Assembly (NCBI GenBank): GCA_029204225.1
Contig: CM055092.1
Span: forward strand, 38,759,800 to 38,823,799
Direction: 5' to 3'
Source of the DNA: Diphasiastrum complanatum
Taxonomy: Eukaryota > Streptophyta > Lycopodiopsida > Lycopodiales > Lycopodiaceae
Length of the DNA: 64,000 nucleotides
A model generated the notes under the pieces. The model searched no databases, was not told the DNA's origin, and saw nothing but the letters and a program-made list of their open reading frames with translations. This document shows, piece after piece, positions 45,831-57,509 of the stretch. How positions within the stretch are numbered: the stretch's first letter is position 1; each line of letters opens with the position of its first letter. The position numbers and the translations under genes were made by a program.

Positions 45831-46529
45831 AAATGTGTGTTAAAAACTTACAACAAACTACTATCCAAATTTTAAAACTACAAAATAATTTATCACAACA
45901 ATATAAAAAACACTTTAAAATAATCCTAAAATTTTAGGATTCATGTTATTATGACATGGCAAGACCTTTGTGGTACAGTACCACATCGTTTTTGTTTTCT
46001 TACATAATAGATTGTCGGTGACTATTCTCTCCATTTTTCTGTCTCATTAAAAAGTAAAATAGTCTTCTTTTTCTTTTATTTGTGCTGATTTTGCCTATGT
46101 GTTAGGCGTCAGGTCTACACTTGCCACATGGCAGCGTCAGATTGTTTTAATTTTTTTAGTTTTGATTCTGCCTGCGCTTGCCACGTAGCAAGTCGGATTG
46201 GTCTTAAAAAGGTCCAACAATCCATTACACAACAATTCGGAAGGGAATGGGCTAGGCATAATGGCTTGTGCCCGGCCCATTCCCTTCCGGAGGGGCCGAG
46301 TCTAAAAATTTTTGGAAAGCTGAACCGGGCATTATGGCCTGTGCCCGACCAGCCCATTCCATAGTACAATATGTGCATTTAAACATCCATCATTACTCAA
46401 TAACAAGCTATGCACCTTGTGGAAGGTTGTTATTGGTTGTCCACCCACATATGGCAAAAAGCATGGAGTGGTGGTACAAAAAAAGAATCCATTTTTCATT
46501 CTACCTTTTGGTAGTACATTTCACATTTT
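45831..46529. other. Non-coding region with a strong palindrome
   Basis: No gene seen. CGGAAGGGAATGGGC (46,238-46,252) and GCCCATTCCCTTCCG (46,275-46,289) form a perfect 15-bp stem with a 22-base loop. A second copy of the loop phrase GGGCATTATGGCCTGTGCCC (46,328-46,347) resembles GGCATAATGGCTTGTGCCCG (46,255-46,274). Possibly a MITE or a foldback remnant. Confidence 0.55.
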
Positions 46530-46890
46530 GGGGATTTTATTACTCATAAATTGTATTAAGTCCACATTAAAAATGACATAACTTTTTAGTGGTAAGTCCA
46601 ATTTTAGCGGAGTTTAGTGCATTAGAAAGCGCTTGAGGAGCGTTTTCAATTATACATTAGATGACATACTTCCGAGCTACGGTTAAAAAGTTATGGCAAG
46701 TAAAATCTATGGGGATTTTATTAATCATAATTTTTTGAGTCCACATTAAAAATGACAGAACTTTTTATTGGTAAGCCCAATTTTAACGGAGTTTGGTGCG
46801 TTAGGAAGCGCTTGACAAGTTCTTTCCAATGATATGTTACATGAAATACTTTTGACGTATAGTTGCAAAGTTATGACAAAAGCGCTTTCA
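46530..46890. repeat. Tandem dimer of an about 180-bp unit
   Basis: Two units starting GGGGATTTTATTA at 46,530 and 46,711. Each contains CCACATTAAAAATGACA and a region resembling 15,355-15,500 inverted. Units have diverged noticeably, so the dimer is old. Confidence 0.75.
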
Positions 46891-47142
46891 AATGTATTAG
46901 TTAAAAATAGTGTATAATAATACAAAAGTGCATTTCTACACAAAAAAGGTAGTGTCCTTGAAAGTCCATGTTGTACCACCAAACCATGCTTTTACCCATA
47001 TGCACATTCCTTCAAAATTTCATGCGTTGTAAGTTGTGTGAAAACCTTTTATTGGATATCCACGTTAGAATTGTGCTAACAAGGGTTACAAAAAGTTATT
47101 GTTCTAAATTTACATGAACATTTTGCCTTTGGAGGTGCCTCT
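46891..47142. other. Spacer, nothing recognised
   Basis: AT-rich sequence between the 180-bp dimer and the copia LTR. No ORF or repeat noted. Confidence 0.4.
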
Positions 47143-47965
47143 TGTTGATTTCACACGTGTGGATTGTCCACAACATGTACTTGTGATCTCCTAAGGTGTG
47201 TAGATACACCAAGATCAAGACTAGATTGAGATTCAAGATCAATCTTAGATCCTATGGCAAAAACACACTACTACATGCATTCAATCACTTCCAACTCTCA
47301 CTCACACATGTGCGAAGTGTTGCAAAAGTAATCTAAGTAAAAACAAGCTCCTCTCCTCGGGTAGAGAGAGAAAATCATCAATAGCTTTCGGGTAGAGAGA
47401 GAAAGCTAGAAAATCACTTACACTCAAAATCCACTCAATCTCAAAATCAATTAGATCCAAATGAGGAGTACAATAATACTAGTAGATCCATGAGCTACCA
47501 CTATGCTTAACTATGATTGGACCACACGTTGCCACCTCTTAATCCTATTGGACCGTTGATCCATGCACCTGTAAATTCTATTGGACCATTTTCAAGCAAA
47601 CCTCAAATTCTATTGGACCACTCATGGTTCCACCTCTAAATCCTATTGGACCTCTTAAACTTCATCAAACAAAAGCATTACACTTGTCTACATTCTAATT
47701 GACATGAGTTTGGCCTCCTACTCTTTTTTGGCTCAATAGTGGCATTACAAGTGGAAATGGATAATTTGTCATCTATGCCAAATTTGACCCTATCAACATC
47801 CTACACCTAAATGCTTGACTATGAAATTCTATGAGAACCCTATATCAAACATTTTGATTTACTTTACAATTATCCACACGTGGGAACATCCTCCACACAT
47901 GTGAGATTCACTTACAAACTTCTATCATAAAAAATACCAAGCTAGATTTTTGCCAATTTCTCACA
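47143..47965 (-). mobile_element. Copia family-B 3' LTR
   Basis: 823 bp, minus strand TGTGAGAAATT ... AAATCAACA, preceded by the polypurine tract. Confidence 0.85.
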
Positions 47966-48088
47966 CTCCTCAAAAAATAGCTTGGAGAGGTACTAGATCA
48001 CTTGAGAAGTTTGTAAATATTTTTGAGTGCATCCTTTGGTATGCATAAGAAGTGAAGATCAGCCAAGGCATCCATCATAGCAGCACCC

Positions 48089-49450
48089 TCACCATATCCA
48101 TGATAAGATCTCTTTGGTAGAGATGTCTTGCCAATGCCTTTGAAGAGTGCTCCACCAATATGCCACTATGATCATGGGCTTCCTCCATGCTTGATGAGGA
48201 TCTTTGCTTTGAAAGTTCCACTTGCATGATGGATGCACCATAAATAGAGAAATTTGAGGCTTCCAAGCCTCATAAGGATCATGGAGATCAAGATCATAAG
48301 ATGTGAAACAATGATGATTATCAAGATTATGCTTTCTAGCTTGACTAGTCCACATACAATGAACTATATCCATGATGGATCTAATCTTGATATCAAAGAC
48401 TACCTTGATCTTTTTTAGGCTAGTTACTCTCTCAAGGATGTAAGTGTCCACTTTGGATGCTTCACTTAATCTCAAGAGGAGTTTACTATTTGCCTCAAAA
48501 CATGTGAAAACATGGTTTTCAAAAAAGTGAGTACCAAGCTCAACCTTGTTCTTACTAGAACCAAGAGCATACTTTTGACAATACAATATCTTGCTTTCAA
48601 AAAGTATTGGAAACATATATAAGTCAATAATGACGAGAGACGTGTCCATACCATAAGCATCATACAAACCTAGTATGGCTTTTCTTGAACTTTGAGATCC
48701 AAAAAATTCAATGAAGCAAGATAGCATTTCAAGCAAAGGAAGAGAGGCATATATGAATGTGTTGTAGTAGAAACAACATGAAAGATGCCCCTCTTTGCCA
48801 TGTAAGGTGAGCCATAAAGACTCGGCCATACATCTTGAATATCTTCTTGAAATCATATGAAGAAGAAACACCTCCTCACACCTTGGCCCCATCATAACTT
48901 GAATAACTTCAAAAAAGATAACTTGTGATGCTTCTTGAGAAACCTTGATCCCGGCCACTTCCAAGATTGAATCTTCATGCAACATAACATCTCTATTCCC
49001 AATCACTTTTGAAATAGAGAGTGTAAAGACACTAAAGGCCTCCTTGATGGATGAGTATCCAATCATGATCCATGAGCTTGGATCATCCTTCCTCCTTGTT
49101 TCCAAGGGAATATGTGCAAAGCAAGCACTACCAAGTTCACTAAGGTGATCAACCTTAGGCTTCATCTTGAAGAAAACTTCGTATGGTGCTATTCCTTCAA
49201 GAGCTCCAATACTCCTCAAAGCTTTGATCTTCAATGAGAATTTCTTCTCAACATATGCTTTGAATAATAAGGAATAATCATACACCATAATACTTGAAGA
49301 GAGAAGATATGTGCATCTCGTGTGATCATCCTCCGTTGAAATATTGGACATATAAGAAACATCAGGAGAGTTTGCACTCTCACTTGGATCCAATTTGTAG
49401 ACTTCAAATCTTTTTCCATATGCAAGGATCTCACCATCCTTCTTGATCAC
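48089..49450 (-). CDS. 453-codon ORF: catalytically deleted integrase joined to unrecognised tail
   Basis: Continues from the gag-protease frame after a one-base deletion near 49,513. Residues 1-40 are the protease-integrase spacer (KKDGEILAYG, LDPSESANS). The zinc-binding pre-integrase domain is gone; the reading jumps to DDHTRCTYLLSSSIMVYDY, FKAYVEKKFSLKIKALRS, then jumps again, losing the second catalytic Asp and Glu, to IAPYEVFFKMKPKVDHL, ACFAHIPLETRRKDDP and GNRDVMLHED. From about residue 190 no known domain is recognised; no reverse transcriptase motif is seen. The last bases before the polypurine tract resemble a degenerate RNase H tail (MDALADLHF, outside this frame). Three in-frame deletions and 453 stop-free codons are unusual for a dead element. 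Confidence 0.55.
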   Translation of the reverse strand: MIKKDGEILAYGKRFEVYKLDPSESANSPDVSYMSNISTEDDHTRCTYLLSSSIMVYDYSLLFKAYVEKKFSLKIKALRSIGALEGIAPYEVFFKMKPKVDHLSELGSACFAHIPLETRRKDDPSSWIMIGYSSIKEAFSVFTLSISKVIGNRDVMLHEDSILEVAGIKVSQEASQVIFFEVIQVMMGPRCEEVFLLHMISRRYSRCMAESLWLTLHGKEGHLSCCFYYNTFIYASLPLLEMLSCFIEFFGSQSSRKAILGLYDAYGMDTSLVIIDLYMFPILFESKILYCQKYALGSSKNKVELGTHFFENHVFTCFEANSKLLLRLSEASKVDTYILERVTSLKKIKVVFDIKIRSIMDIVHCMWTSQARKHNLDNHHCFTSYDLDLHDPYEAWKPQISLFMVHPSCKWNFQSKDPHQAWRKPMIIVAYWWSTLQRHWQDISTKEILSWIW

Positions 49451-49506
49451 ACAATTGTCAATATTAAAATTGACATCAAAGCCACTATCAAGAAGTTGGC
49501 CAACAC

Positions 49507-50463
49507 TTAAGATGTTCTTTGAAGCTTTGGGACAAAAAGAACATTGTTGAGAAAGAGATCTTTAGAAGATGCAAGCTTCCAGGGAATAATCCCTACTCCT
49601 TCAATATTGCACTCATGCTTACTTGCAATGTATATGGTCTTCTTGACTCCATCGTAAGGCATAATAGATGAAAAAAAGTGCTTGGATCCACACATATGTG
49701 AAGATGCTCCACTATCAATATACCATGAGTCATCCTTGTTGAAGGTGGAAGAGGAGAAGCTTGATGCCATAAGAGAGCTTTCTCCATCACTTGCAATATA
49801 GTCTTCTTTCTCATTGGTGATGCTGGCTTGATTGAGTTGATTCTTCTTCTTGAAGCAATTCGTGGCATAATGGCCTTTCTTGCCACAATAAAAGCACTTG
49901 ATATTTGAAGTAGAAGAATGAGAGGTATCCTCCTCCTCCTCTCCATCTTGGTCTTTAGCTTTGTCATTAGAGAAGTGATGGTGTTGCTTCTTACTCCCCT
50001 CTTTGTGCTTGGGAGATAGAACTTTGCCACCATCATGATTGAGTGATAGCTTGTCCATCCTCAAGAGTTTGTGCTCTTGTCTTGATTCTTCAGAAATAAG
50101 CACACTTTGAAGGGCCTCCAAACTTGGTAGCTCCTCCTTAACGGCATAGGATTGGACAAGGTTGTCATATTCATCTCTCAAGCCATTGAGAATGACTTGG
50201 ACTAGCTCACTTTGATTGATTGAGTCACCAATACATGCAAGCTCCCTATGAATATCCTTGACTCTCAAAACATAATTAGATGCACTCTCATCACTCTTTT
50301 GACTACTTTGGAAGATTTGATTTCTAAGAGTGAGGAGCCTAGAGGTGTTCTTAGCCTCATAGATGGACTTGAGACAATCCCAAGATTCCTTGGATGTAGA
50401 ACAATCACCAATCTCCCTCAATATCTCATTAGAGACATTCATCTTAATGTAATGGAGAGCCAT
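49507..50463 (-). CDS. Copia Gag-protease
   Basis: 318 codons from ATG at 50,463. Residues 1-150: gag helices (WDCLKSIYEAKNTSRLLTL, YVLRVKDIHRELACIG, LVQVILNGLRDEYDNLVQS). A charged stretch with GEEEEDTSHSS follows, then the CCHC knuckle CFYCGKKGHYATNC (about 190-203). A linker leads to protease WYIDSGASSHM (about 247-257) with the catalytic D-S-G intact, and the frame ends at NVLFVPKLQRTS by a frameshift. Gag would form the virus-like particle and the protease would cleave it. The best preserved ORF in the window; start chosen as the first ATG of the open frame, some upstream gag is probably lost or lies in another frame. Confidence 0.82.
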   Translation of the reverse strand: MALHYIKMNVSNEILREIGDCSTSKESWDCLKSIYEAKNTSRLLTLRNQIFQSSQKSDESASNYVLRVKDIHRELACIGDSINQSELVQVILNGLRDEYDNLVQSYAVKEELPSLEALQSVLISEESRQEHKLLRMDKLSLNHDGGKVLSPKHKEGSKKQHHHFSNDKAKDQDGEEEEDTSHSSTSNIKCFYCGKKGHYATNCFKKKNQLNQASITNEKEDYIASDGESSLMASSFSSSTFNKDDSWYIDSGASSHMCGSKHFFSSIMPYDGVKKTIYIASKHECNIEGVGIIPWKLASSKDLFLNNVLFVPKLQRTS

Positions 50464-51401
50464 CCTAGCTCTCTTCTTGTATTTTTGTACTTCTCAAAGG
50501 ACTTGAGGCTCCTCCTCAATCCCAAGTACAATGTCCATCACATCTTGGAGTATCAAGATGGACTCCATCCTCAACTTCCATATTGAATAATTGGAAGTAG
50601 ACAATCTCTCACTTGGTTGCAACAAGTATGAACTCATTCAAGTCATGTAAAGTGGAGATAAATAAAAGTGATGAACAAAAATGTTGTTTTTCTCTCCTAT
50701 AGGATCCAATAATGGTGTGCTACCATCTCCTATGCAATATCTTGCAACAAACTGTGAGATAATTCTCACTAGCCATCTCAATCTCTCCAAAACTAGATCT
50801 ACTTCACATCAAATGATGGAGTGTGGGCAAAGTTAGGATCAAACACTCTTAGCACGCGTGAAATACACTAAGAAACCAAATTTGACTCAAATACTATGAT
50901 ATTGCATGAAACAAAATGGCTAAGATCTCAAAACAGTGCCTATATCACATACAGATGAGATTGGTAAGCATTCAACTGTGATTTTGGATCAAACAAGCAA
51001 TCTCTTGACCAAACCAAATGTGTCCACCCAAAACTAGGTGCCCTACCTAACCCTCTTAAAAAGCTTATAACTTTTAGTTGGCACAACCAAATGGAATGAA
51101 ACTAATTACATAAAAAACTAGACAAAAATAGCCTCAAAACAAGCTATCTAGCAAGATTTTTGGTTCAAGCATGAAAGAGAACTCCCAGACTGAAATTTGA
51201 AGTTCCTCACACATGTCTGAGCACCTGAACCCGTACAATACCAGGTCAGAACCAATCAATGCCCTATTGATCTCTTTTGATCCAAAATTGAAAAGGATAG
51301 CTAGGAAAATGGATCTTGACAAGTTCTAGCTCAAGATTGATGAATAGTTTTCACTTAAATGGATCAAAATGCATGGTAGCCTTAGGTAGGCTCTAATACC
51401 A
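50464..51401 (-). other. Copia family-B leader and PBS
   Basis: Between the PBS (51,401-51,389) and gag. 51,170-51,380 corresponds to 31,725-31,950 of the chimeric element in inverted orientation. No ORF of note; some 5' gag-like codons may lie near 50,470-50,600. Confidence 0.6.
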
Positions 51402-52219
51402 TGTTGATTTCATACGTGTGGATTGTCCACAACATGTACTTGTGATCTCCGAAGGTGTGTAGATGCACCAAGATCAAGACTAGATTGAGATTCAAGATCA
51501 ATCTTAGATCCTATGGCAAAAACACACTACTACATGCATTCAATCACTTACAACTCTCACTCACACATATGGGAAGTGTTCCACAAGTAATCTAAGTAAA
51601 AACAAGCTGCTCTTCTCACGTAGAGAGAGAAAATCATCAATAGCTCTCGGGTAGAGAGAGAAAGCTAGAAAATCACTTACACTCAAAATCCACTCAATCT
51701 CAAAATCAATTAGATCCAAATGAGGAGTACAATGATACTAGTAGATCCATACCACTGTGCTTAACTATGATTGGACCACACTTTGCCACCTCTTAATGCT
51801 ATTGGACCATTGATCCATGCACCTGTAAATTCTATTGGACCATTTTCAAGCAAACCTCAAATTCTATTGGGCCACTCATGGTTCCACCTCTAAATCCTAT
51901 TGGACCTCTTAAACTTCATCAAACAAAAGGATTACACTTGTCTACACTCTAATTGGCATGAGTTTGGCCTCCTACTCTTTTTTGGCTCAATAGTGGCATT
52001 ACAAGTGGAAATGGATAATTTGCCATCTATGCCAAATTTGACCCTATCAACATCCTACACCTAAATGCTTGACTATGAAATTATATGAGACCCCTATATC
52101 AAACATTTTGATTTACTTTACAATTCTCCACACGTGGGAACATCCTCCACACATGTGAGATTCACTTACAAACTTCTATCATAAAAAATACCAAGCCAGA
52201 TTTTTGCCAATTTCTCACA
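51402..52219 (-). mobile_element. Copia family-B 5' LTR
   Basis: 818 bp, followed on the minus strand directly by the PBS. Confidence 0.85.
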
Positions 52220-53063
52220 CTCCAAAATACAAAACATAAGCTAGCACTTGCATTAAGTGTCAATGATTAAGTACATTTGCAATAGAAGTATTCTAGTTGA
52301 AGGTTGTCTCAGTTATTACCCGCCTGCCCCTCACAAAAAACATAATTTTAAAGTCACAATTTTATGCAATAGGCATCTTCTAATTTATTTAGTGCCTATC
52401 TTGAAGCTTGAGATGAACTAGCAATGGTGGTTTGCAAAATCTAAGGTTTACATGTTCACTACACCCTTCTCGAAAGAATATCCATCACATGGTACAAGGC
52501 ACATACACTATGAAATTTAAACTTTAAACATTAAATTGAACATAACAAGAGGATTGATGAGAATCACAATAGATCTGTAGTCTTCAATTAGCAAAAAAAA
52601 CTCATCAATTTATCATTGTCTTAGGTGCCTATTGAAGTTAAGATTGCGGTTGTTTTAGATCTTATTGTAGTAAGGTACACTATAAATGCGATGGATGGCA
52701 TTGTTTCAACTACTTGGTAGACGCTACCCACCATCATCAATTGTATCCTCAACCATTGTACCTAAGTATGATGTAGTGTACATCCCATCCCCTTGTGCCA
52801 ATAATATTTCTTCCCTTTTTTCTCTCTCGTCTTGAATATTTTTTTTCTTTGCCACTCATATTTCCATGCTTTTCATACAAATCACTAAAATCGATGACAT
52901 TCTCATTAGCCTATTGCAAAATTCTGCAATTTTGTAAAGCAATGCCTCCAAATGTCCTTCTGCAGCACCCACACAAAAAATTATAACGCATATTACAATA
53001 TTTTTTAGCCAAGTTTGTCAGTTTTTATTAAATCCCAAAAATTTGGCCCCTCTTTCCATTGTA

Positions 53064-53121
<58 letters not shown>

Positions 53122-54769
53122 CACACACACACACACACAATTATAAGTGTGAGAAAGAGGGGAATAACTAGAATTGTTCGGTAACTTGGAGAGTAAGCCA
53201 CTTCTAGAATTCATCATGAAAGGACAAGTGGCTTGAGATAGAAGGTTGTAGAAGACCTAATTTTGGGCATCTTGAAAAAAGAAAAAAAGGAGTCTAACTA
53301 GTCCCGTTAGGGCACTTTTTGGATTCAGAGAGGGCCCTTTACTTTCCTAAACAAGTTTGCTAATCATAATAGTTTTTTTGCTAATAAGTCCTATGTGACA
53401 CCTTTACCTTGGGTTACCAAATAGGGTGATCAAGAGTTAAGAGTTGAATGTAGTCCCATTTCTATTGGAGTACATGATTACTTTTAGGGCAAAACTAGAA
53501 CTAAGAGTACTTTGCTGACTTTTAACATAAATGGGACTATAGGAATGACATAAAGCTAAAGGTATCATTAGATTTTATATTTTATATTTCAAATGTATAT
53601 TATTTCGATTGTAGGCTTCAAACACATCTATGTCACATTCACTTTTCCAAAATACCAAACATGTTTATTTTACTTTTCAAACATCAAACATTTCTATTTC
53701 ACTTTTCAAACATCAAACATGTGTACTTCACTCTTCACTTTTCATAAAATAAACATCTAGCCATTGGATTGCTTTAGAATTTTCCATATGATTTGTGTTG
53801 ATAGTCAACCCTCAAATTCTTGATGAGAATGGCAACCAAGTATCATATGCATGTAAACTAAGATCTATAATATCTTACAACCATGGTTGCATGGGTATAG
53901 ACATGACATGAACCCTTGGAGGTTAGAAAATAGATGAAATATTGATCTTTGGATAGTTACTAGTGATTTGTATCCACCCAATCCAAATTTACATAGTTTA
54001 GTAAGATTTTGTAAAAGATGGAAATCAAGGGCTTTTATGACTATAGAAAATTTTAAAATTCTTTGGAAAAAATAAAAAAACAAGGTCCAAAATGACATGC
54101 AATTTTTCCTCCATATGCACAAATTGCATCTATAGAAGAAGATGGCAATTCTATGGTGCTCTCACATTTGGTCATTGTTGAAAAATTCTGAATTTAGGAC
54201 CAAGAATGGATCTACAATCGATTTACAAGAGGTGTTGGATGCTAGTTAGATTGATCATCCACAAATCCAATGTTTAGATCTTGATCTAGATCAATTTTAT
54301 GCACTTAACTAGTAACAACGTGATGTAAATTGATCAAACTAATGGATGAGTAGCCTCACACATGTCAAAACCTATCTCTGTACAAAAAGTGGATAGATTG
54401 TGAAGTAAATTACCTATGGATATCATTCAATGCAGAAGATCACAACACAAATAGTGAAAATAACATGGATTTGCCACAAAATCAAGATTTGCCATCAAAT
54501 TTAATATTCACAATAATGATCTATTTATAGATCAAGTACATTTCAACTTGATATGTTGATTCAGCATGTTGTGGAAAATGCCACATCACTTCAAATCCAC
54601 CAATCACTACTAGATAAGCACCCACCTCTTTGATTCCTAACTTGATGCCATTGCCTCACCATGATTTTCCTTGATTTGAATTAATTTTTGTAACTTTTAG
54701 GAACTTACAAAATCAACTCCCATGATAAGCTATTTACATTTTCCAGATATGTACACACGTAGGAACAAC
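52220..54769 (-). repeat. Inverted copy of the LTR/microsatellite block
   Basis: Inverted match to about 30,936-28,330. Contains the (TC)n(CA)n tract and a truncated family-A LTR (54,176-54,769, minus). Ends at 54,769 exactly where a direct copy of 27,590 onward begins. Confidence 0.8.
53066..53139. repeat. (TC)n(CA)n microsatellite (inverted copy)
   Basis: About 26 TC units then about 10 CA units, the shortest GA tract of the four paralogous loci. Confidence 0.95.
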
Positions 54770-55559
54770 TAGGAATGGAAAATCACCCCCTATCTTGTAT
54801 TTTTAATTATCCCACACATTGATTCCATTTTTGAAGTCAAATATCGTAAGTCTACTTTTGCTTTGATTAGTCGAATCCCTAAAACACCATATACAATGAC
54901 ATTCGACTATAATGACTATTGCCTAAGGTCCCTTGACTTGTGGTTAGAGCTTCTTCATTAAGATCTTAACATACTTCTCCACTTATGAACATTTTTTGAG
55001 ACTTTCAAATATCTCCTAAATAATATATTCTTCTGAGTGACCTATCCATTGAATAAAGTACTCAAAGATGATATGATTTTACATTCATTTTTTTTGCTTA
55101 TCTAATATTTTTTTCCTACATCTTAAAAGTATTATGCTCTAATGATTAATTTGCCATGCACCTTTTCCAATTGTGCTTTATACAAATTGAGGGTAGAGAT
55201 TGGATACATTAGGTTATTGTGACATTCATGGTCCACGGGTAGTCATCAACCATGAACGACATCATGCCAAGTATGACCACATCATGCCAAGTCTGTATAA
55301 AGTTTGTGTCATACTAGGCATGTTTGGAAGATATAAAATTTACATCAGAATCTCAGTAACTGACTAAAACATCTTTTAAGTACAAGGCTTACACATTTTG
55401 GGTTGGAGTATTTTTCCATGACTAAACGTCTACTGTCTTATAGTTTCTAGATCGATTATTGTTATCCAAGTATATAATGATTGGACATGTCACATGTTCT
55501 TTAACCTGAAAAAAATACTCCATGTACTACTATCCTTTTTTGGATAAAAGAATTTCCAA

Positions 55560-56680
55560 GGCCAAGGAGATTCCATGCATTTATTGTGATGATCAAGCCT
55601 CACAACAACTTGCAACCAATCCTATCTTCCATGATTGAACTAAGCATATCGAGATTGCACATCATATTGTAAGTGAGAAGGTGCAAACCAAGGAGATCAA
55701 GCTTCTTCATGTATCATCATTCAAATGTGTTGCTGATATTTTGATTGAACTGTTGCCAAATGACTCATATAAGAAGTTGAGATATGCACTTGGTGTTGTA
55801 GATATATTTATTCTAGATTTGCCAAGCTAGATTTTGAGGAGGAATGTTAAAATTGTCAAATTCTAGCTTTTGATCTATGATTATTTGTACATAACTTGAT
55901 ACCACACGTGTGGAGACTATTCCTGCATGTGGATGATAGTATTAAATGCATTTATTTTTAGTTAGATAGAAAAAGCTTGATTGACACTAGTGAAACGCTA
56001 GTCAAGTAGGATATTACCATTTGGCACCATTTTACTAGTTGATCAAGCATTCCCATGTGAATAGTGGCTAGTTCCCATGTGTGAGAGGTTGTTCCCACGT
56101 GTGTACATATCTGGAAAATGTCAATAGCTTATTATGGGAGTTGATTTTGTAAGTTCCTAAAAGTTACAAAAATTACTTCAAATCAAGGAAAATCATGGTG
56201 AGGCAATGGCATCAAGTTAGGAATCAAAGAGGTGGGTGCTTATCTAGTAGTGATTGGTGGATCTGAAGTGATGTGGCATTTCCCACAACATGCTGAATCA
56301 ACATATCAAGTTGAAAGGTACTTGATCTATAAATAGATCATTATTGTGAATATTAAATTTGATGAGAGATCTTGATTTTGTGGCAAATCCATGTTATTTT
56401 CACTATTTGTGTTGTGATCTTCTGCATTGAATGATATCCATAGGTAATTTACTTCACTCTCTGTCCACTTTTTGTATAGAGATAGGCTTTGACATGTGTG
56501 AGGCTACTCATCCATTAATTTGATCAATTTACATCATGTTGTTACTAGTTAAGTGCATAAAATTGATCTAGATCAAGATCTAAACATTAGATTTGTGGAT
56601 GATCAATCTAACTAGCATCCAACACCTCTTGTAAATCGATTGTAGATCCATTCTTGGTCCTAAATTCAGAATTTTTCAAC
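55560..56680 (+). mobile_element. Copia RNase H end and family-A LTR, copy 5
   Basis: RNase H tail reads IYCDDQASQQLATNP, TKHIEIAHHIV, KEIKLLHVSSFKCVADI (55,590-55,745), with a stop replacing the Arg of ARTKHI. The polypurine tract and LTR 55,845-56,680 follow (start TGTTAAAATT, final A of CAACA lost at the deletion point). Confidence 0.82.
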
Positions 56681-56853
56681 TGCCCTAACATGACTAGTTA
56701 GACTCCTTTTTTTCTTTTTTCAAGATGCCCAAAATTAGGTCTTCTACAACCTTCTATCTCAAGCCACTTGTTCTTTCATGATGAATTCTAGAAGTGGCTT
56801 ACTCTCCAAGTTACCGAACAATTGTAGCTATTCCCCTCTTTCTCACACTTATA

Positions 56854-57056
<203 letters not shown>

Positions 57057-57509
57057 AAGAATGTACAATGGAAAGAGGGGCCAAATTTTTGGGATTTAAT
57101 AAAAACCCACAAACTTGGTTAAAAAATATTGTAATATGCGTTATAGTTTTTTGTGTGGGTGCTGCAGAAGGACATTTGGAAGCATTGCTTTACAAAATTG
57201 TAGAATTTTGCAATAGGCTAATGAGAATGTCATCGATTTCAGTGATTTGTATGAAAAGCATGGAAATATGAGTGGCAAAGAAAAAAAATATTCAAGACGA
57301 GAGACAAAAAAGGCAAGAAATATTATTGGCAGAAGGGGATGGGATGTACATCATACTTAGGTACAATGGTTGAAGGACAATAATGAGAACACAATTGATA
57401 ATGGTGGGTAGCATCTACCAAGTAGTTGAAACAATGCCATCCATCACATTTATAGTGTACCTTACTACAATCAGATCTAAAACAACTGCAATCTTAACTT
57501 CAATAGGCA

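Larger units (their letters stand above)
47143..52219 (-). mobile_element. Copia family-B element, reverse transcriptase-less, both LTRs present
   Basis: 5' LTR 52,219-51,402, PBS TGGTATTAGAGCC (51,401-51,389), leader, gag-protease 50,463-49,507, deleted integrase/tail ORF 49,450-48,089, polypurine tract TTTTTTGAGGAG (47,977-47,966) and 3' LTR 47,965-47,143. LTRs (818 and 823 bp) differ at about 8 of the first 195 bases compared by eye, so insertion is moderately recent. No 5-bp target duplication is visible (CCTCT versus CTCCA). The 52,220 flank matches the flank of the related LTR at 30,937, so this end was duplicated as a block. Lacks reverse transcriptase, so movement would need help in trans. 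Confidence 0.85.

Noticed and set aside
46115-46378. Overlapping sense and antisense ORFs of 78-93 codons
   Set aside because: Explained by the symmetry of the palindrome at 46,238-46,289; no protein similarity seen.
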